Origin: RBG-13-68-16 sp041494245
GTDB lineage: Bacteria; Acidobacteriota; Thermoanaerobaculia; Thermoanaerobaculales; Thermoanaerobaculaceae
Assembly (NCBI GenBank): GCA_041494245.1
Contig: JBGQAK010000007.1
Coordinates: 62,001-126,000, forward strand
Direction: 5' to 3'
Length of the DNA: 64,000 nt
Under the pieces are notes generated by a model that worked only from the letters and a program-made list of their open reading frames with translations, made no database searches and had not been told where the DNA came from. The position numbers were made by a program, and so were the translations under genes. How positions within the stretch are numbered: position 1 is the stretch's first letter; the number at the start of each line of letters is the position of its first letter. This document shows, piece by piece, positions 16,960 to 27,282 of this stretch.

Positions 16960-17199
16960 TCAGACGCTCACAACCTGCCGGATCTCGGGGACCCGCTGCT
17001 TTAGGCGCTCCTCGACGAAGCCCACGAGCGTCATCATTGCCATCGGGCAGCCGCCACAGGCGCCCAGCAGGCGCACCCTGGCCACGCCGCCCTCCACGTC
17101 CACCAGCTCGACATCGCCGCCGTCCTTGCGGAGGGCCGGCCGCACCTCCTCGAGGGCGGCCTCCACCTGCTGTTTTATCGTCCCGGCCTGAATCGTCAT
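16960..17199 (-). CDS. NifU C-terminal-domain (Nfu-type) iron-sulfur protein
   Basis: A 79-residue stand-alone Nfu domain that carries or transfers Fe-S clusters. It has KQQVEAALEEVRPALRKDGG, the typical DGGDVELV strand and the CxxC cluster ligand motif in GACGGCPMAMMTL, then the VEERLKQRVPEI helix. ATG 17199 is preceded by GGGGAGG with about 6 bases of spacing; the open frame upstream to 17301 is not needed. A TCAGAAT -10-like box is about 25 bases upstream. It is divergent from the sigma-factor operon. Involvement in general Fe-S biogenesis is from family knowledge. Confidence 0.93.
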   Translation of the reverse strand: MTIQAGTIKQQVEAALEEVRPALRKDGGDVELVDVEGGVARVRLLGACGGCPMAMMTLVGFVEERLKQRVPEIRQVVSV

Positions 17200-17286
17200 C
17201 CAATCCTCCCCACGCCACCCATTCTGACACGATCGGCAACACGCCCTGGAGTGCCGGATCTTCCCGCCGCCGGCACCGGCTGGTTC

Positions 17287-17295
17287 TGCTACTGT
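17287..17295 (+). promoter_or_regulatory. Extended -10 promoter of the sigma-factor operon
   Basis: TGCTACTGT, an extended -10 element. The expected transcription start (about 17302) is within a few bases of the ATG of the tiny leader ORF at 17305. Confidence 0.45.
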
Positions 17296-17304
17296 AGGCA
17301 CTCG

Positions 17305-17358
17305 ATGGCCAACGTCCGCGAACCTGGAACCCTCCCTTTGCGTTGGATAGGACGGTGA
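17305..17358 (+). CDS. Leader ORF (17 codons) coupled to the sigma factor
   Basis: ATG 17305 opens a 17-residue frame, MANVREPGTLPLRWIGR, whose TGA (17356-17358) overlaps the sigma-factor ATG as TGATG. It begins a few bases after the predicted transcription start. Overlap of this kind usually gives translational coupling. It could be a regulatory leader peptide or a chance ORF; it is too short for a family match. Confidence 0.4.
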   Translation: MANVREPGTLPLRWIGR

Positions 17359-17948
17359 TGAAGCACGAGGCGCTCGAAGTCATCGTTGAGCGGTGCCGGA
17401 CCGGCGACGAGCGCGCCTGGGAGGAACTGGTGGACGCCACGGCCGACGACATCTTCCGCATGGCGGTGAGCTTCACGCGCCATCGCCCGGAGGCCGAGGA
17501 CCTCACCCAGGAGGTCTTTCTCAAGCTCTGGCAGAATTTACACCGTTATACGACCGACTCGTCGTTCCGCGCCTGGGCGTTCCGGGTCGCACGCAACCTC
17601 TTCGTGGACGCGTACCGCCGCTCCCGCGACCAGAGGAAGGCGACCTGGGTGGACCCCGAGTTCCTGGAGCTGCTGCCGGGCGGCGAGGACCCCCACACCC
17701 GCGCGGTGCGGCGCCAGCGCCTCGAGCTCGCACGATCGGCGCTCGAGCGCCTGCCCGAGGAGCTGGCGCAGCTCATCCTGCTGCGGGACTTCGCCGACTG
17801 GAGCTACGAAGAGCTGGCCGAGGAGCTGGAGCTGCCCCTCGGCACGATCAAGTCACGCCTCAACCGGGCGCGCGGCGAATTGGCGGCCGCGGTGACCCTC
17901 CAGATCACGCCCAGGATGCAGGTCGCACCCGCGGGGGCCGACTCATGA
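17358..17948 (+). CDS. ECF-type RNA polymerase sigma factor
   Basis: A 196-residue group IV sigma-70 factor. Region 2 is visible at about residues 20-90 (ATADDIFRMAVSFTRHRPEAEDLTQEVFLKLW and SFRAWAFRVARNLFVDAYR) and region 4 at about 125-180 (LERLPEELAQLILLRDFADWSYEELAEELELPLGTIKSRLNRAR). ATG 17358 is used; an in-frame TTG at 17343 and GTG at 17355 are alternatives. The upstream leader ORF stops on this start codon. The anti-sigma gene overlaps its stop codon by 4 bases (ATGA), the classical arrangement for a sigma/anti-sigma pair. Target promoters are unknown. Confidence 0.93.
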   Translation: MKHEALEVIVERCRTGDERAWEELVDATADDIFRMAVSFTRHRPEAEDLTQEVFLKLWQNLHRYTTDSSFRAWAFRVARNLFVDAYRRSRDQRKATWVDPEFLELLPGGEDPHTRAVRRQRLELARSALERLPEELAQLILLRDFADWSYEELAEELELPLGTIKSRLNRARGELAAAVTLQITPRMQVAPAGADS

Positions 17949-18703
17949 AGCCGTGCGAGACCCTGCTCAACGACCTGGACGCCGCCCTCGCGGGGACGCT
18001 CCCGGCCGAGCTCGCTGAACACCTGGCCGGGTGCCCGGAGTGCCAGCTGGCGGTGGAGCGCTCGCGCGGCCTGGCCGAGGGCGGACGAGCGTTTCGCTCG
18101 TTGCACGCGCCCGCACCTCTCAAACAGCGGATCAAGGCGATGCCCCGCCTCGCCCCGGCGTGCGAGCAGGCCATCGAGCTGCTCGGGGTCGCCCTGGAGG
18201 GCGAGCTCTCCGACGACGGCCGCGCAACGCTCATGGGGCACATCCACGACTGCGCCGTCTGCAAGGCGGTCTGGGAGGCTTTCGCCACGCTCCGCGAGGT
18301 GGGGGGGAGCGTCCGCACCCCGGGCCGGCTGCGGGCCGCCATCGCCGTACCGCCGACGCGGCGCTTGGAGACGCGGCGGCGCATCCGCTTCTTCGACCTG
18401 CGGTTGGCGACCGCCGCCGCCTACCTGATCGCGGCGCTCACGGTGACGCTGCTGTCGAACCCGGCGACCCTCGCTCGCGCCAGCAGCGAGAGGATGGACC
18501 AGGCCGCCACGTACGCCACCGCGGCGGTGCAGAACCGCTTTTCCAGTTACTCGCACCGCGCGATGGAGAGCTTGGTGGCGACCGAGGGTTGGGTTCGCGA
18601 CCATGCCGTGAAGGCATGGGAGGTGGCCAAGACGTTCGTCGGTGGGAAGCAGGAGAACCCAAGAGCGGGTGGAAGCGTTTCTAAGGATGGAGGACGGCCA
18701 TGA
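17945..18703 (+). CDS. Membrane-anchored anti-sigma factor with two zinc-finger motifs
   Basis: A 252-residue protein expected to sequester the neighbouring sigma factor. It carries two H-x3-C-x2-C motifs of the zf-HC2 / ZAS type: His26-Cys30-Cys33 (EHLAGCPEC) and His99-Cys103-Cys106 (HIHDCAVC). Two such motifs in one protein look like an internal duplication. A transmembrane helix follows at about 155-172 (ATAAAYLIAALTVTLL), with a helical extracytoplasmic tail of about 80 residues. Start ATG 17945 overlaps the sigma stop (ATGA); its own stop overlaps the next gene the same way. Signal sensed is unknown. Confidence 0.9.
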   Translation: MKPCETLLNDLDAALAGTLPAELAEHLAGCPECQLAVERSRGLAEGGRAFRSLHAPAPLKQRIKAMPRLAPACEQAIELLGVALEGELSDDGRATLMGHIHDCAVCKAVWEAFATLREVGGSVRTPGRLRAAIAVPPTRRLETRRRIRFFDLRLATAAAYLIAALTVTLLSNPATLARASSERMDQAATYATAAVQNRFSSYSHRAMESLVATEGWVRDHAVKAWEVAKTFVGGKQENPRAGGSVSKDGGRP

Positions 18704-19275
18704 CCGAACAGGAAACCAACCAACAGCAACCCCCGGTGGCCCCACCCGCACACATGGAGCCCGCTCCCCCGCCGCCGGCGCCGCCGTTCCGGCGCTCCCC
18801 CGGGCTCGCCCTCGTGCTGTCTTTCTTCCCGGGGCTCGGTCACCTCTACCTCGGGCTCTACCAGCGAGCCTTCGCGATCTTCCTGTGCTTCGCGATCGCG
18901 ATCTGGCTCGCGGAGCACTCGAACCTTGGCATCGTCGTCGCGTTCGTCTGGTTCTTCGCGGTGATCGACGCCTATCGCCAGGCCCAGATGATCAACCTCG
19001 GGCTGACTCCCGAGCCGGTCATGGGTACCGCGAAGGCAAACACCCCCCGGCGCGGCGCCCTCGGGTTCGGCATCTTCCTCCTGGTCATCGGCGTGCTGCT
19101 GCTCTACAACCAGTTCTACCCGATCGACTTCACGTTCCTGGAGGACTGGTGGCCCCTGCTCCTCGTGCTGGCCGGGTTCTACCTCGTGGCGGCCCACTTC
19201 CGGGAGAAGCAGCGCCAGGCCAGGCGCACCGCCAAGGCCGAATTGCCGCCGGCCGGCCCGGGCATCGGCATCTGA
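18700..19275 (+). CDS. Small polytopic membrane protein (DUF5668/TM2-like)
   Basis: A 191-residue protein with a Pro-rich N-terminus (residues 8-30), then RRSPGLALVLSFFPGLGHLYLGLYQR, a hydrophobic pair resembling the TM2 / SPFH-neighbour type, and a C-terminal pair resembling the LiaF/DUF5668 membrane module (LGFGIFLLVIGVLLLYNQFYP...DWWPLLLVLAGFYLV). Four or five membrane helices in total. ATG 18700 overlaps the anti-sigma stop (ATGA), so it belongs to the sigma operon and may modulate or report on envelope state. A paralogue lies at 22227-22775. Function unknown. Confidence 0.85.
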   Translation: MTEQETNQQQPPVAPPAHMEPAPPPPAPPFRRSPGLALVLSFFPGLGHLYLGLYQRAFAIFLCFAIAIWLAEHSNLGIVVAFVWFFAVIDAYRQAQMINLGLTPEPVMGTAKANTPRRGALGFGIFLLVIGVLLLYNQFYPIDFTFLEDWWPLLLVLAGFYLVAAHFREKQRQARRTAKAELPPAGPGIGI

Positions 19276-19303
19276 GGTCCGCCCCAAAGGCCCCCCGCGT
19301 CAT

Positions 19304-19349
19304 GCCATCCGACATTCCGCCCCGCCGCGGCGGGGCGGGACTTTGTTTG
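19304..19349 (+). terminator. Terminator of the sigma operon; GCCATCCGACATTC unit copy 2
   Basis: GCCATCCGACATTC (19304-19317) is followed by a perfect 20-base GC palindrome at 19318-19337 (arm CGCCCCGCCG) and the tail ACTTTGTTTG. It begins 28 bases after the upstream stop codon. The same 14-base head precedes a hairpin at 5161. Confidence 0.65.
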
Positions 19350-19389
19350 CCCGCGCCTTCAAGTTAGATGCAGGCATTCTCACCACCAA

Positions 19390-19661
19390 GCCCGGATTGT
19401 TCACGGGGGGCCGTAGCGAGAGCGCGGAGGTGGCTGTCATGGCGGGCGAGCTTCCGTTGCGGGGGGCTCGGCACCGCTCCATCCACCGCCGGCGCCTCGG
19501 CCCCCCGGTCCCGCACGCTCGCGCGCCGGAGCCCCGCTCGCTCCGGGGCGAGGAGGGGAGCCGACCTCGCGCAGTACGGCGGCACCCTCCGAGCCCCGAG
19601 TACGCCCGCCAAGGCGGCCAGATCCGCGCTCGCAGTAGGCTCCTTCGTGATTAGTCCGGGT
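19390..19661. mobile_element. MITE-like element, copy 1 (272 bp)
   Basis: Left end GCCCGGATTGTTCACG and right end CGTGATTAGTCCGGGT form imperfect terminal inverted repeats. The first 55 and last 115 bases closely match the element at 32947-33128; the middle here has about 86 extra bases. No transposase frame is present, so if mobile it is non-autonomous. The rest of the 19276-19841 gap holds the terminator above, a TATGAT box at 19699 and a GGAGG-containing leader of the pyrophosphatase gene. Confidence 0.6.
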
Positions 19662-19698
19662 TAGGCTTGCCTCGTCTCCAAATCGCGGCATGTTCGTG

Positions 19699-19704
19699 TA
19701 TGAT
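19699..19704 (+). promoter_or_regulatory. Possible -10 box of hppA
   Basis: TATGAT about 138 bases before the start codon, just outside the MITE-like element. No good -35 hexamer at standard spacing; a TTGCCT at 19667 is too distant. A leader this long would leave room for regulation. Confidence 0.3.
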
Positions 19705-19841
19705 GCGCGCCAGTCGCGCGGCGGTACAGCTGTAGGGTGAGGTGAACCAACGAGCGCTGTAGGAAAAGGGCGCAGCCCGGCGGCATGGTGCAGGAGCACC
19801 GGGCGAGAGCCAGAAAGCCTCTGGGGGAGGAGGAAGGGCAG

Positions 19842-22076
19842 ATGAGTCCAACGGCGCAACTGTTACTTCTCGTCATCGGGTTTTCGATCTTCGGCCTGGC
19901 GTTCGCGGCCTACCTGGCCCGCTGGGTGCTGCGGCACAGCATGGGCAGCGAGGCGATGCAGCGCATCTCGAACGCCATCAAGGAAGGCGCGGAGGCGTTC
20001 CTGCGGCGGCAGAACCGTACGATCCTGACGCTCGCCGTCGTGGTCGCCGCCGTGCTGTTCATCGGCTACGGCTTCGTGCGCAGCCACCGCGAGTTCGACC
20101 CGGTGGGCAGCTCCATGCAGCTGGCCGTCTGGATCACCCTCTCCTTCGTCTTCGGCGCCCTGTGCTCGGTGTTTGCCGGGTACGTCGGCATGTGGGTGTC
20201 GATCCGCTCCAACATCCGCACCGCCACGGCGGTGCTCTCCAGCGTCAACGTTGCCCTGCGGATCGCCTTGCGCGGCGGTGCGGTCTCGGGACTGTTGGTG
20301 GTGGCCATGAGCCTCCTCGGCGTCTCCGGGCTGTACGCGCTCGTCAGCGCCGTGGGCGGGGTGGAGCCCACGAAGATCCCGCTGCTCATCGTCGGCTACG
20401 GCTTCGGGGCCAGCTTCGTGGCGCTCTTCGCCCAGCTCGGTGGCGGCATCTACACCAAGGCTGCCGACGTTGGCGCCGACCTCGTCGGCAAGGTCGAGGC
20501 CGGGATACCCGAGGACGACCCCCGCAACCCCGCCGTGATCGCCGACCTCGTGGGCGATAACGTGGGCGACTGTGCGGGCCGTGGCGCCGACCTGTTCGAG
20601 TCCACAGCCGCCGAGAACATCGGCGCGATGATCCTGGGCGCTTCCCTGGCGACCGCGGCGGACAAGGCGGGCATGGGGTTCTCCGCCGGAATCGTCGGCG
20701 TGATGATGTTCCCGCTCGTTGCCCGTGCCTTCGGGATCGTCGCGTCGATCGTCGGCATCGTGATGGTGAAGATGGACAAGGAAGAGAAGATAGACCCCAT
20801 GCAGGCGCTCAACCGCGGCTACTACTATGCGGTGGTGCTGGCGATGGTGGCGTTCGGCGGGACCAGCTACTGGCTGCTCAATTCCCCCAGCGCACCCAAC
20901 GCGTGGTGGCACTTCTTCCTGTGCGGGATCATCGGCGTGCTCACATCGGTGGCGTTCGTCTACATCACCCAGTACTACACCGAATACCGCTACTCGCCGG
21001 TGCAGCACATCGCCGAGGCCTCGAAGACCGGCCCGGCCACCAACATCATCGCCGGCATTGGTGTCGGCCTCGAGTGCGTCTGGATGCCAGCGCTGGTCAT
21101 GGGCGCGGCGCTGCTTTCGTCCTACTACCTGGGCGCGTCCTCGGGGCTGCCCCACGCTGGGCTGTTCGGGACCGCCGTCGCCACCATGGGGATGCTGGCC
21201 ACCGCGGCCTATATCCTGGCCATGGACACGTTCGGGCCCATCACCGACAACGCCGGCGGTATCGTCGAGATGTCGGAGCAGCCGGAGGCCATCCGCAAGA
21301 AGACCGACCGTCTGGACGCCGTCGGCAATACCACCAAGGCGCTGACCAAGGGGTACGCAGTCGGCTCGGCGGCGCTCGCGGCGTTCCTCCTGTTCCAGGC
21401 CTACATGGACGAGGTGGGGCAGTACGCCGGGCAGGAGATGCACGGGGTTAACCTCGCAAACCCGGTCGTCTTCGTCGGCGGCCTGCTCGGGGCGGCGCTG
21501 GTGTTCCTCTTCTCGGCCATGGCCATCCGCGCCGTCGGCAAGGCGGCACAGTCCATCATCGAGGAGGTCCGCCGCCAGTACGCCAAGCTTCCGCGCCTGC
21601 ACGACATCATCCAGTTCCCCGCGGACTTCAAGCCGGACTACGGCTCCTGCGTCGACATCGTCACCCGCGCCGCGCTGCGCAAGATGGTCGCCCCGGGTCT
21701 CCTCGTTGTCCTGACCCCGATCGGCGTCGGGCTCGTCTTCAAGGTGTTCATCACGGCCCAGGACAAGCTGATCTCGGCCGAGGCCGTGGCAGCGCTGCTG
21801 ATGGTCGGGACGATCACCGGAATCCTCACCGCTCTCTTCCTGAACAACGGCGGCGGCGCCTGGGACAACGCCAAGAAGTTCATCGAGACGGGCGCCCACG
21901 GCGGCAAGTACCTGACCACCCCAGACGGCAAGAAGATGAAGAACCCCACGCACGCCGCGGCCGTCGTCGGCGACACGGTTGGGGATCCTTTCAAGGACAC
22001 GGCGGGCCCGTCGCTCCACGTGCTGATCAAGCTGCTCTCCACCATCACCCTGGTGCTGGCGCCGTTGTTCATCTAG
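19842..22076 (+). CDS. hppA: Membrane-bound proton-pumping pyrophosphatase, K+-independent type
   Basis: Hydrolyses pyrophosphate to pump protons across the cytoplasmic membrane. The 744 residues form about 16 helices. Substrate-binding motifs are DVGADLVGKVEAGIPEDDPR and NPAVIADLVGDNVGDCAGRGAD in the first third, DTFGPITDNAGG in the middle and VVGDTVGDPFKDTAGPS near the end. In GNTTKALTKG the Lys and Thr at the positions that decide potassium dependence are those of K+-independent enzymes. ATG 19842 is preceded by GGAGGAGGAAGG; the open frame before it is not needed. A strong terminator follows. It lets the cell recover energy from biosynthetic pyrophosphate. Confidence 0.97.
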   Translation: MSPTAQLLLLVIGFSIFGLAFAAYLARWVLRHSMGSEAMQRISNAIKEGAEAFLRRQNRTILTLAVVVAAVLFIGYGFVRSHREFDPVGSSMQLAVWITLSFVFGALCSVFAGYVGMWVSIRSNIRTATAVLSSVNVALRIALRGGAVSGLLVVAMSLLGVSGLYALVSAVGGVEPTKIPLLIVGYGFGASFVALFAQLGGGIYTKAADVGADLVGKVEAGIPEDDPRNPAVIADLVGDNVGDCAGRGADLFESTAAENIGAMILGASLATAADKAGMGFSAGIVGVMMFPLVARAFGIVASIVGIVMVKMDKEEKIDPMQALNRGYYYAVVLAMVAFGGTSYWLLNSPSAPNAWWHFFLCGIIGVLTSVAFVYITQYYTEYRYSPVQHIAEASKTGPATNIIAGIGVGLECVWMPALVMGAALLSSYYLGASSGLPHAGLFGTAVATMGMLATAAYILAMDTFGPITDNAGGIVEMSEQPEAIRKKTDRLDAVGNTTKALTKGYAVGSAALAAFLLFQAYMDEVGQYAGQEMHGVNLANPVVFVGGLLGAALVFLFSAMAIRAVGKAAQSIIEEVRRQYAKLPRLHDIIQFPADFKPDYGSCVDIVTRAALRKMVAPGLLVVLTPIGVGLVFKVFITAQDKLISAEAVAALLMVGTITGILTALFLNNGGGAWDNAKKFIETGAHGGKYLTTPDGKKMKNPTHAAAVVGDTVGDPFKDTAGPSLHVLIKLLSTITLVLAPLFI

Positions 22077-22096
22077 CAGATCGCTTTGCGCTGCCG

Positions 22097-22132
22097 GCCG
22101 GGCGTGGGGAGACCACGCCCGGCTTTCCTTTC
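22097..22132 (+). terminator. Rho-independent terminator of hppA
   Basis: Perfect 11-base stem GCCGGGCGTGG (22097-22107) / CCACGCCCGGC (22113-22123), loop GGAGA, followed by TTTCCTTTC. It starts 20 bases after the hppA stop. Confidence 0.85.
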
Positions 22133-22226
22133 ATAGCCCACCGCCGCGCGGACATCGCCGCGTCACCCGTCGGCGAGAACCTTGCCGGGCCCGGCTACGT
22201 TCTTTGACGTGAGAGGGAGGACGATC

Positions 22227-22775
22227 ATGGAAGGCACACTCCGGACCGCGGTACCCGAAAGCCCGGCAAACGCGTCGCAACCCGCCAGGACCGGGCTCAT
22301 GGTCAAACGCTCGCCGGCTCTGGCGGTTGTTCTGTCGATGTTGCCGGGGCTGGGGCACCTCTACCTCGGCCTGTACCGGCGCGGGATCGTTTTCTTCGCG
22401 GCCTGGGCGCTCTCGCTCGGGCTCTCAAACTCGCACCACGGCACCCTCGGCGTCATCATCCCGTTCATCTGGTTCTTCACTCTGATCGACGCGTTCCGCT
22501 GCGCGCAGGCGATCAACCTCGGCCATACCACCGCCGGCGTGCCGAGGGAGCTCGCGAGCCCCGTGGCGCTGCGCGCCAGCAACCTGGGATTCGGCGTGCT
22601 GCTCCTGCTCAGCGGCGCCGTGCTCCTGTACAACCAGTTCTACCCACTCGATCTGGCGTTCCTGGAGGACTGGTGGCCGCTCGCGATCGTGCTCCTCGGT
22701 GCCTACGTGATCGCCAAGCACCTCTGGGATGAGCGAGAGCGGCGCGCCGTCAGCGAGGTCGCAGGGAGCGCCTGA
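22227..22775 (+). CDS. Small polytopic membrane protein, paralogue of 18700-19275
   Basis: A 182-residue protein sharing with its paralogue the blocks SPALAVVLSMLPGLGHLYLGLYRR, IPFIWFFTLIDAFRCAQAINLG, LLYNQFYPLDLAFLEDWWPLAIVLLGAYVIAKHL. It lacks the Pro-rich N-terminus, having a short charged leader instead. The layout (TM2-like pair, then LiaF/DUF5668-like pair) is the same. ATG 22227 is chosen because GGGAGG lies 6 bases upstream. It is separated from hppA by a terminator and is convergent with trpS. The duplication around the hppA locus suggests either an old tandem copy or shared function with the sigma operon; role unknown. Confidence 0.82.
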   Translation: MEGTLRTAVPESPANASQPARTGLMVKRSPALAVVLSMLPGLGHLYLGLYRRGIVFFAAWALSLGLSNSHHGTLGVIIPFIWFFTLIDAFRCAQAINLGHTTAGVPRELASPVALRASNLGFGVLLLLSGAVLLYNQFYPLDLAFLEDWWPLAIVLLGAYVIAKHLWDERERRAVSEVAGSA

Positions 22776-22807
22776 CCAGCACGGGCGAGACCGGCTGGAC
22801 GCCGTTG

Positions 22808-23782
22808 CTACCGGCCCGCCCCGGTGACGCGGCGACAGTCGGCCATCACCCTGGCGATCACCGCGCCGGCCCGCTCGCGCCCCTTGAGGAGTACCTCCTC
22901 CACGTAGCCGCGGTCGCGCTCGAGCTGCTCCCGCCGCTGCCGCGCCGGACCGAAGGTGTCGAGCAGGACCGCCAGCAGCCGCTTCTTCAGCTCGCCGTAA
23001 CCGGTGCCGCCCTCGGTGAAGAGGCGCTTGGTGGCGGGCCACTTCCCCGCCGGGGTGAAGAGCTTGAGGAGCGCGTAGAGCGTGTTGCCGCGCGTGGGCT
23101 TGGGGTCGGAGACCGGGGTCGAGTCGGTGACGATCGACATCACCCGCTTCTTGAGGTCGGCCTCGGGGGCGAAAATCTCGAGCGTGTTGCCGTAGGACTT
23201 CGACATCTTCTGCCCATCGACGCCCGGCACCACCGCCACCTCGGGCAAGATCAGCTCCTCGGGAACCTTGAGGATGCCCTCGCCGTAGGTCTGGTTGAAC
23301 GCGGCGGCGATGTCGCGCGTCATCTCCAGGTGCTGCTTCTGGTCTCTGCCCACCGGCACTTTGTCGGCGCGAACGATCAGGATGTCGGCGGCCATCAGCA
23401 CCGGGTATGCGAACAGCCCGTGGTTGGGCGTGATCCCCCTCGCGACCTTGTCCTTGTAGGAGTGGCCGCGCTGCAGCAAACCCATCGGCGTGACCGTCGA
23501 GAGCATCCACGCCAGCTCTGCGACCTCCGCGACGTCCGACTGGCGGTAGAGCACCGAGCGCCGGGGGTCCAGACCGAGGGCGAGGTAGTCGGCAGCGACC
23601 TTGAAGGAGTTCTCGCGCAGCTCCGCGCCGCTCTTGATCGTCGTCATCGCGTGCAGGTCGGCCACGAAGTAGTAGCCCTCGTTGGCCGGGTCGGCCTGCA
23701 GCTGCACGAACTGGCGGATGGCCCCGAAGTAGTTGCCGATGTGCAGGTTCCCAGACGGTTGTACGCCCGACAGGATGCGCAT
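22808..23782 (-). CDS. trpS: Tryptophanyl-tRNA synthetase
   Basis: Class Ic synthetase that charges tRNA(Trp). The 324 residues have GVQPSGNLHIGNYFGAIRQF with the HIGH-type HIGN motif at the N-terminus, VADLHAMTT, the tryptophan-pocket region MLSTVTPMGLLQRGHSYKDK, PVGRDQKQHLEMTRDIA and the KMSKS loop in GQKMSKSYGNT. ATG 23782 has AGGAGG 6 bases upstream, and a TATCAT -10 lies at 23807-23802. It is monocistronic and convergent with the small membrane protein gene. Confidence 0.97.
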   Translation of the reverse strand: MRILSGVQPSGNLHIGNYFGAIRQFVQLQADPANEGYYFVADLHAMTTIKSGAELRENSFKVAADYLALGLDPRRSVLYRQSDVAEVAELAWMLSTVTPMGLLQRGHSYKDKVARGITPNHGLFAYPVLMAADILIVRADKVPVGRDQKQHLEMTRDIAAAFNQTYGEGILKVPEELILPEVAVVPGVDGQKMSKSYGNTLEIFAPEADLKKRVMSIVTDSTPVSDPKPTRGNTLYALLKLFTPAGKWPATKRLFTEGGTGYGELKKRLLAVLLDTFGPARQRREQLERDRGYVEEVLLKGRERAGAVIARVMADCRRVTGAGR

Positions 23783-23801
23783 CGCACCTCCTTGCCGGGG
23801 A

Positions 23802-23807
23802 ATGATA
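23802..23807 (-). promoter_or_regulatory. -10 box of trpS
   Basis: TATCAT 19 bases before the trpS start, giving a short leader that contains AGGAGG. The same hexamer precedes the rhomboid (11420-11425) and pilT (29122-29127) genes, also with Shine-Dalgarno-led starts. Confidence 0.45.
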
Positions 23808-23814
23808 CAGGATG

Positions 23815-23938
23815 AGGCTTCAGGCCTCGGGCTTCAGGCTACAGTTTTCAGGCTTCAGACTCCAAGTCGTACCTGAAGCCTGCAGCCTGCTTCTGCTGAA
23901 GCCTGTATTCTGTGCCCTGCGCCCTGTGCCCTGTCTTT
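23815..23938. repeat. Low-complexity intergenic repeat cluster
   Basis: First part: several direct and inverted copies of GGCTTCAGGC / GCCTGAAGCC. Second part: tandem CTGTGCCC / CTGCGCCC octamers at 23910-23934. A 25-base piece of the latter is identical to 50604-50628, and 15 bases recur inverted at 36643-36657. No ORF. Confidence 0.75.
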
Positions 23939-24636
23939 TCAGCGGAGCGCGAGCCGGCGGGTGATCGTGGCCTCGCCGGGCCGGTGGGTGTTGGAGATCA
24001 CGGGCCTGCTCGAACCCACGACCAGCTCCACCGGCCGGGGCGGGTGCACCGGGCGACCGAACCCTCCGGTGAGCTTGGCCGTGCCGGGGTCGCCCTGGTA
24101 GGCGGCAAGGATGTTCCGCACGTAGGCACGCGTCTCGTCAAACGGCGGCACGCCCCCGTGCTTCTCCACCGCCTGGGGCCCGGCGTTGTAGGCGGCCAGG
24201 GCGAGGCGGAGGTCGGAGTTGAAGCGCTGCAGGAGGTCGCTCAGGTAGCGCACGCCGCCGCGGATGTTCTGGAACGGGTCGTAGACGTTGCGCACGCCGT
24301 ACAGGGTGGCGGTCTCGGGCATCAGCTGCATGACTCCGCGGGCGCCCCTGCTGCTCAACGCCCGCGGGTTGTAACCGGACTCCATGCGGATCACCAGGTC
24401 CACGAGGTTGGGGTCGAGGCCGTGCGTGCGGGCGGCCTCCTGGACCGCGGGCCACAGCTGCACGCGCCGCTCCAGGAGCCCGTCGGGCACCGCGCCCGCA
24501 GCCGGATGGCCGGCCGGCACGTTGACCACCTGCCGGGTCCCGTCGGGGGCGGTGAAGATGACCACACCCCCGAGGCGCTGCGCGACCGCGGATCCGGCCG
24601 CCAGCACCGCCGCCACCGTAGCGATCGCCACCCTTC

Positions 24637-24640
<4 letters not shown>
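23939..24640 (-). CDS. Lytic transglycosylase (SLT domain)
   Basis: A 233-residue exported murein-cleaving enzyme. The signal peptide is MRRVAIATVAAVLAAGSAVA. The SLT domain spans about residues 62-185 with catalytic Glu87 in MESGYNPRALSSRGARGVMQLMPETA and AAYNAGPQAVEKHGGVPPF. A short N-terminal stretch (GGVVIFTAPDGTRQVVNVP) resembles the DUF4124-like segment often placed before SLT domains. The start is GTG 24640, overlapping the alaS stop codon as GTGA, so it is translationally coupled to alaS. Likely role is local peptidoglycan opening; partner machinery (pili are encoded nearby by pilT) is inference. Confidence 0.92.

Positions 24641-27282
<2,642 letters not shown>

Noticed and set aside
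19863..22019. A 718-codon open frame antisense to the pyrophosphatase gene
   Set aside because: A known effect of high GC with strong third-position bias; His/Asp/Arg-rich with no domain, and hppA is certain.
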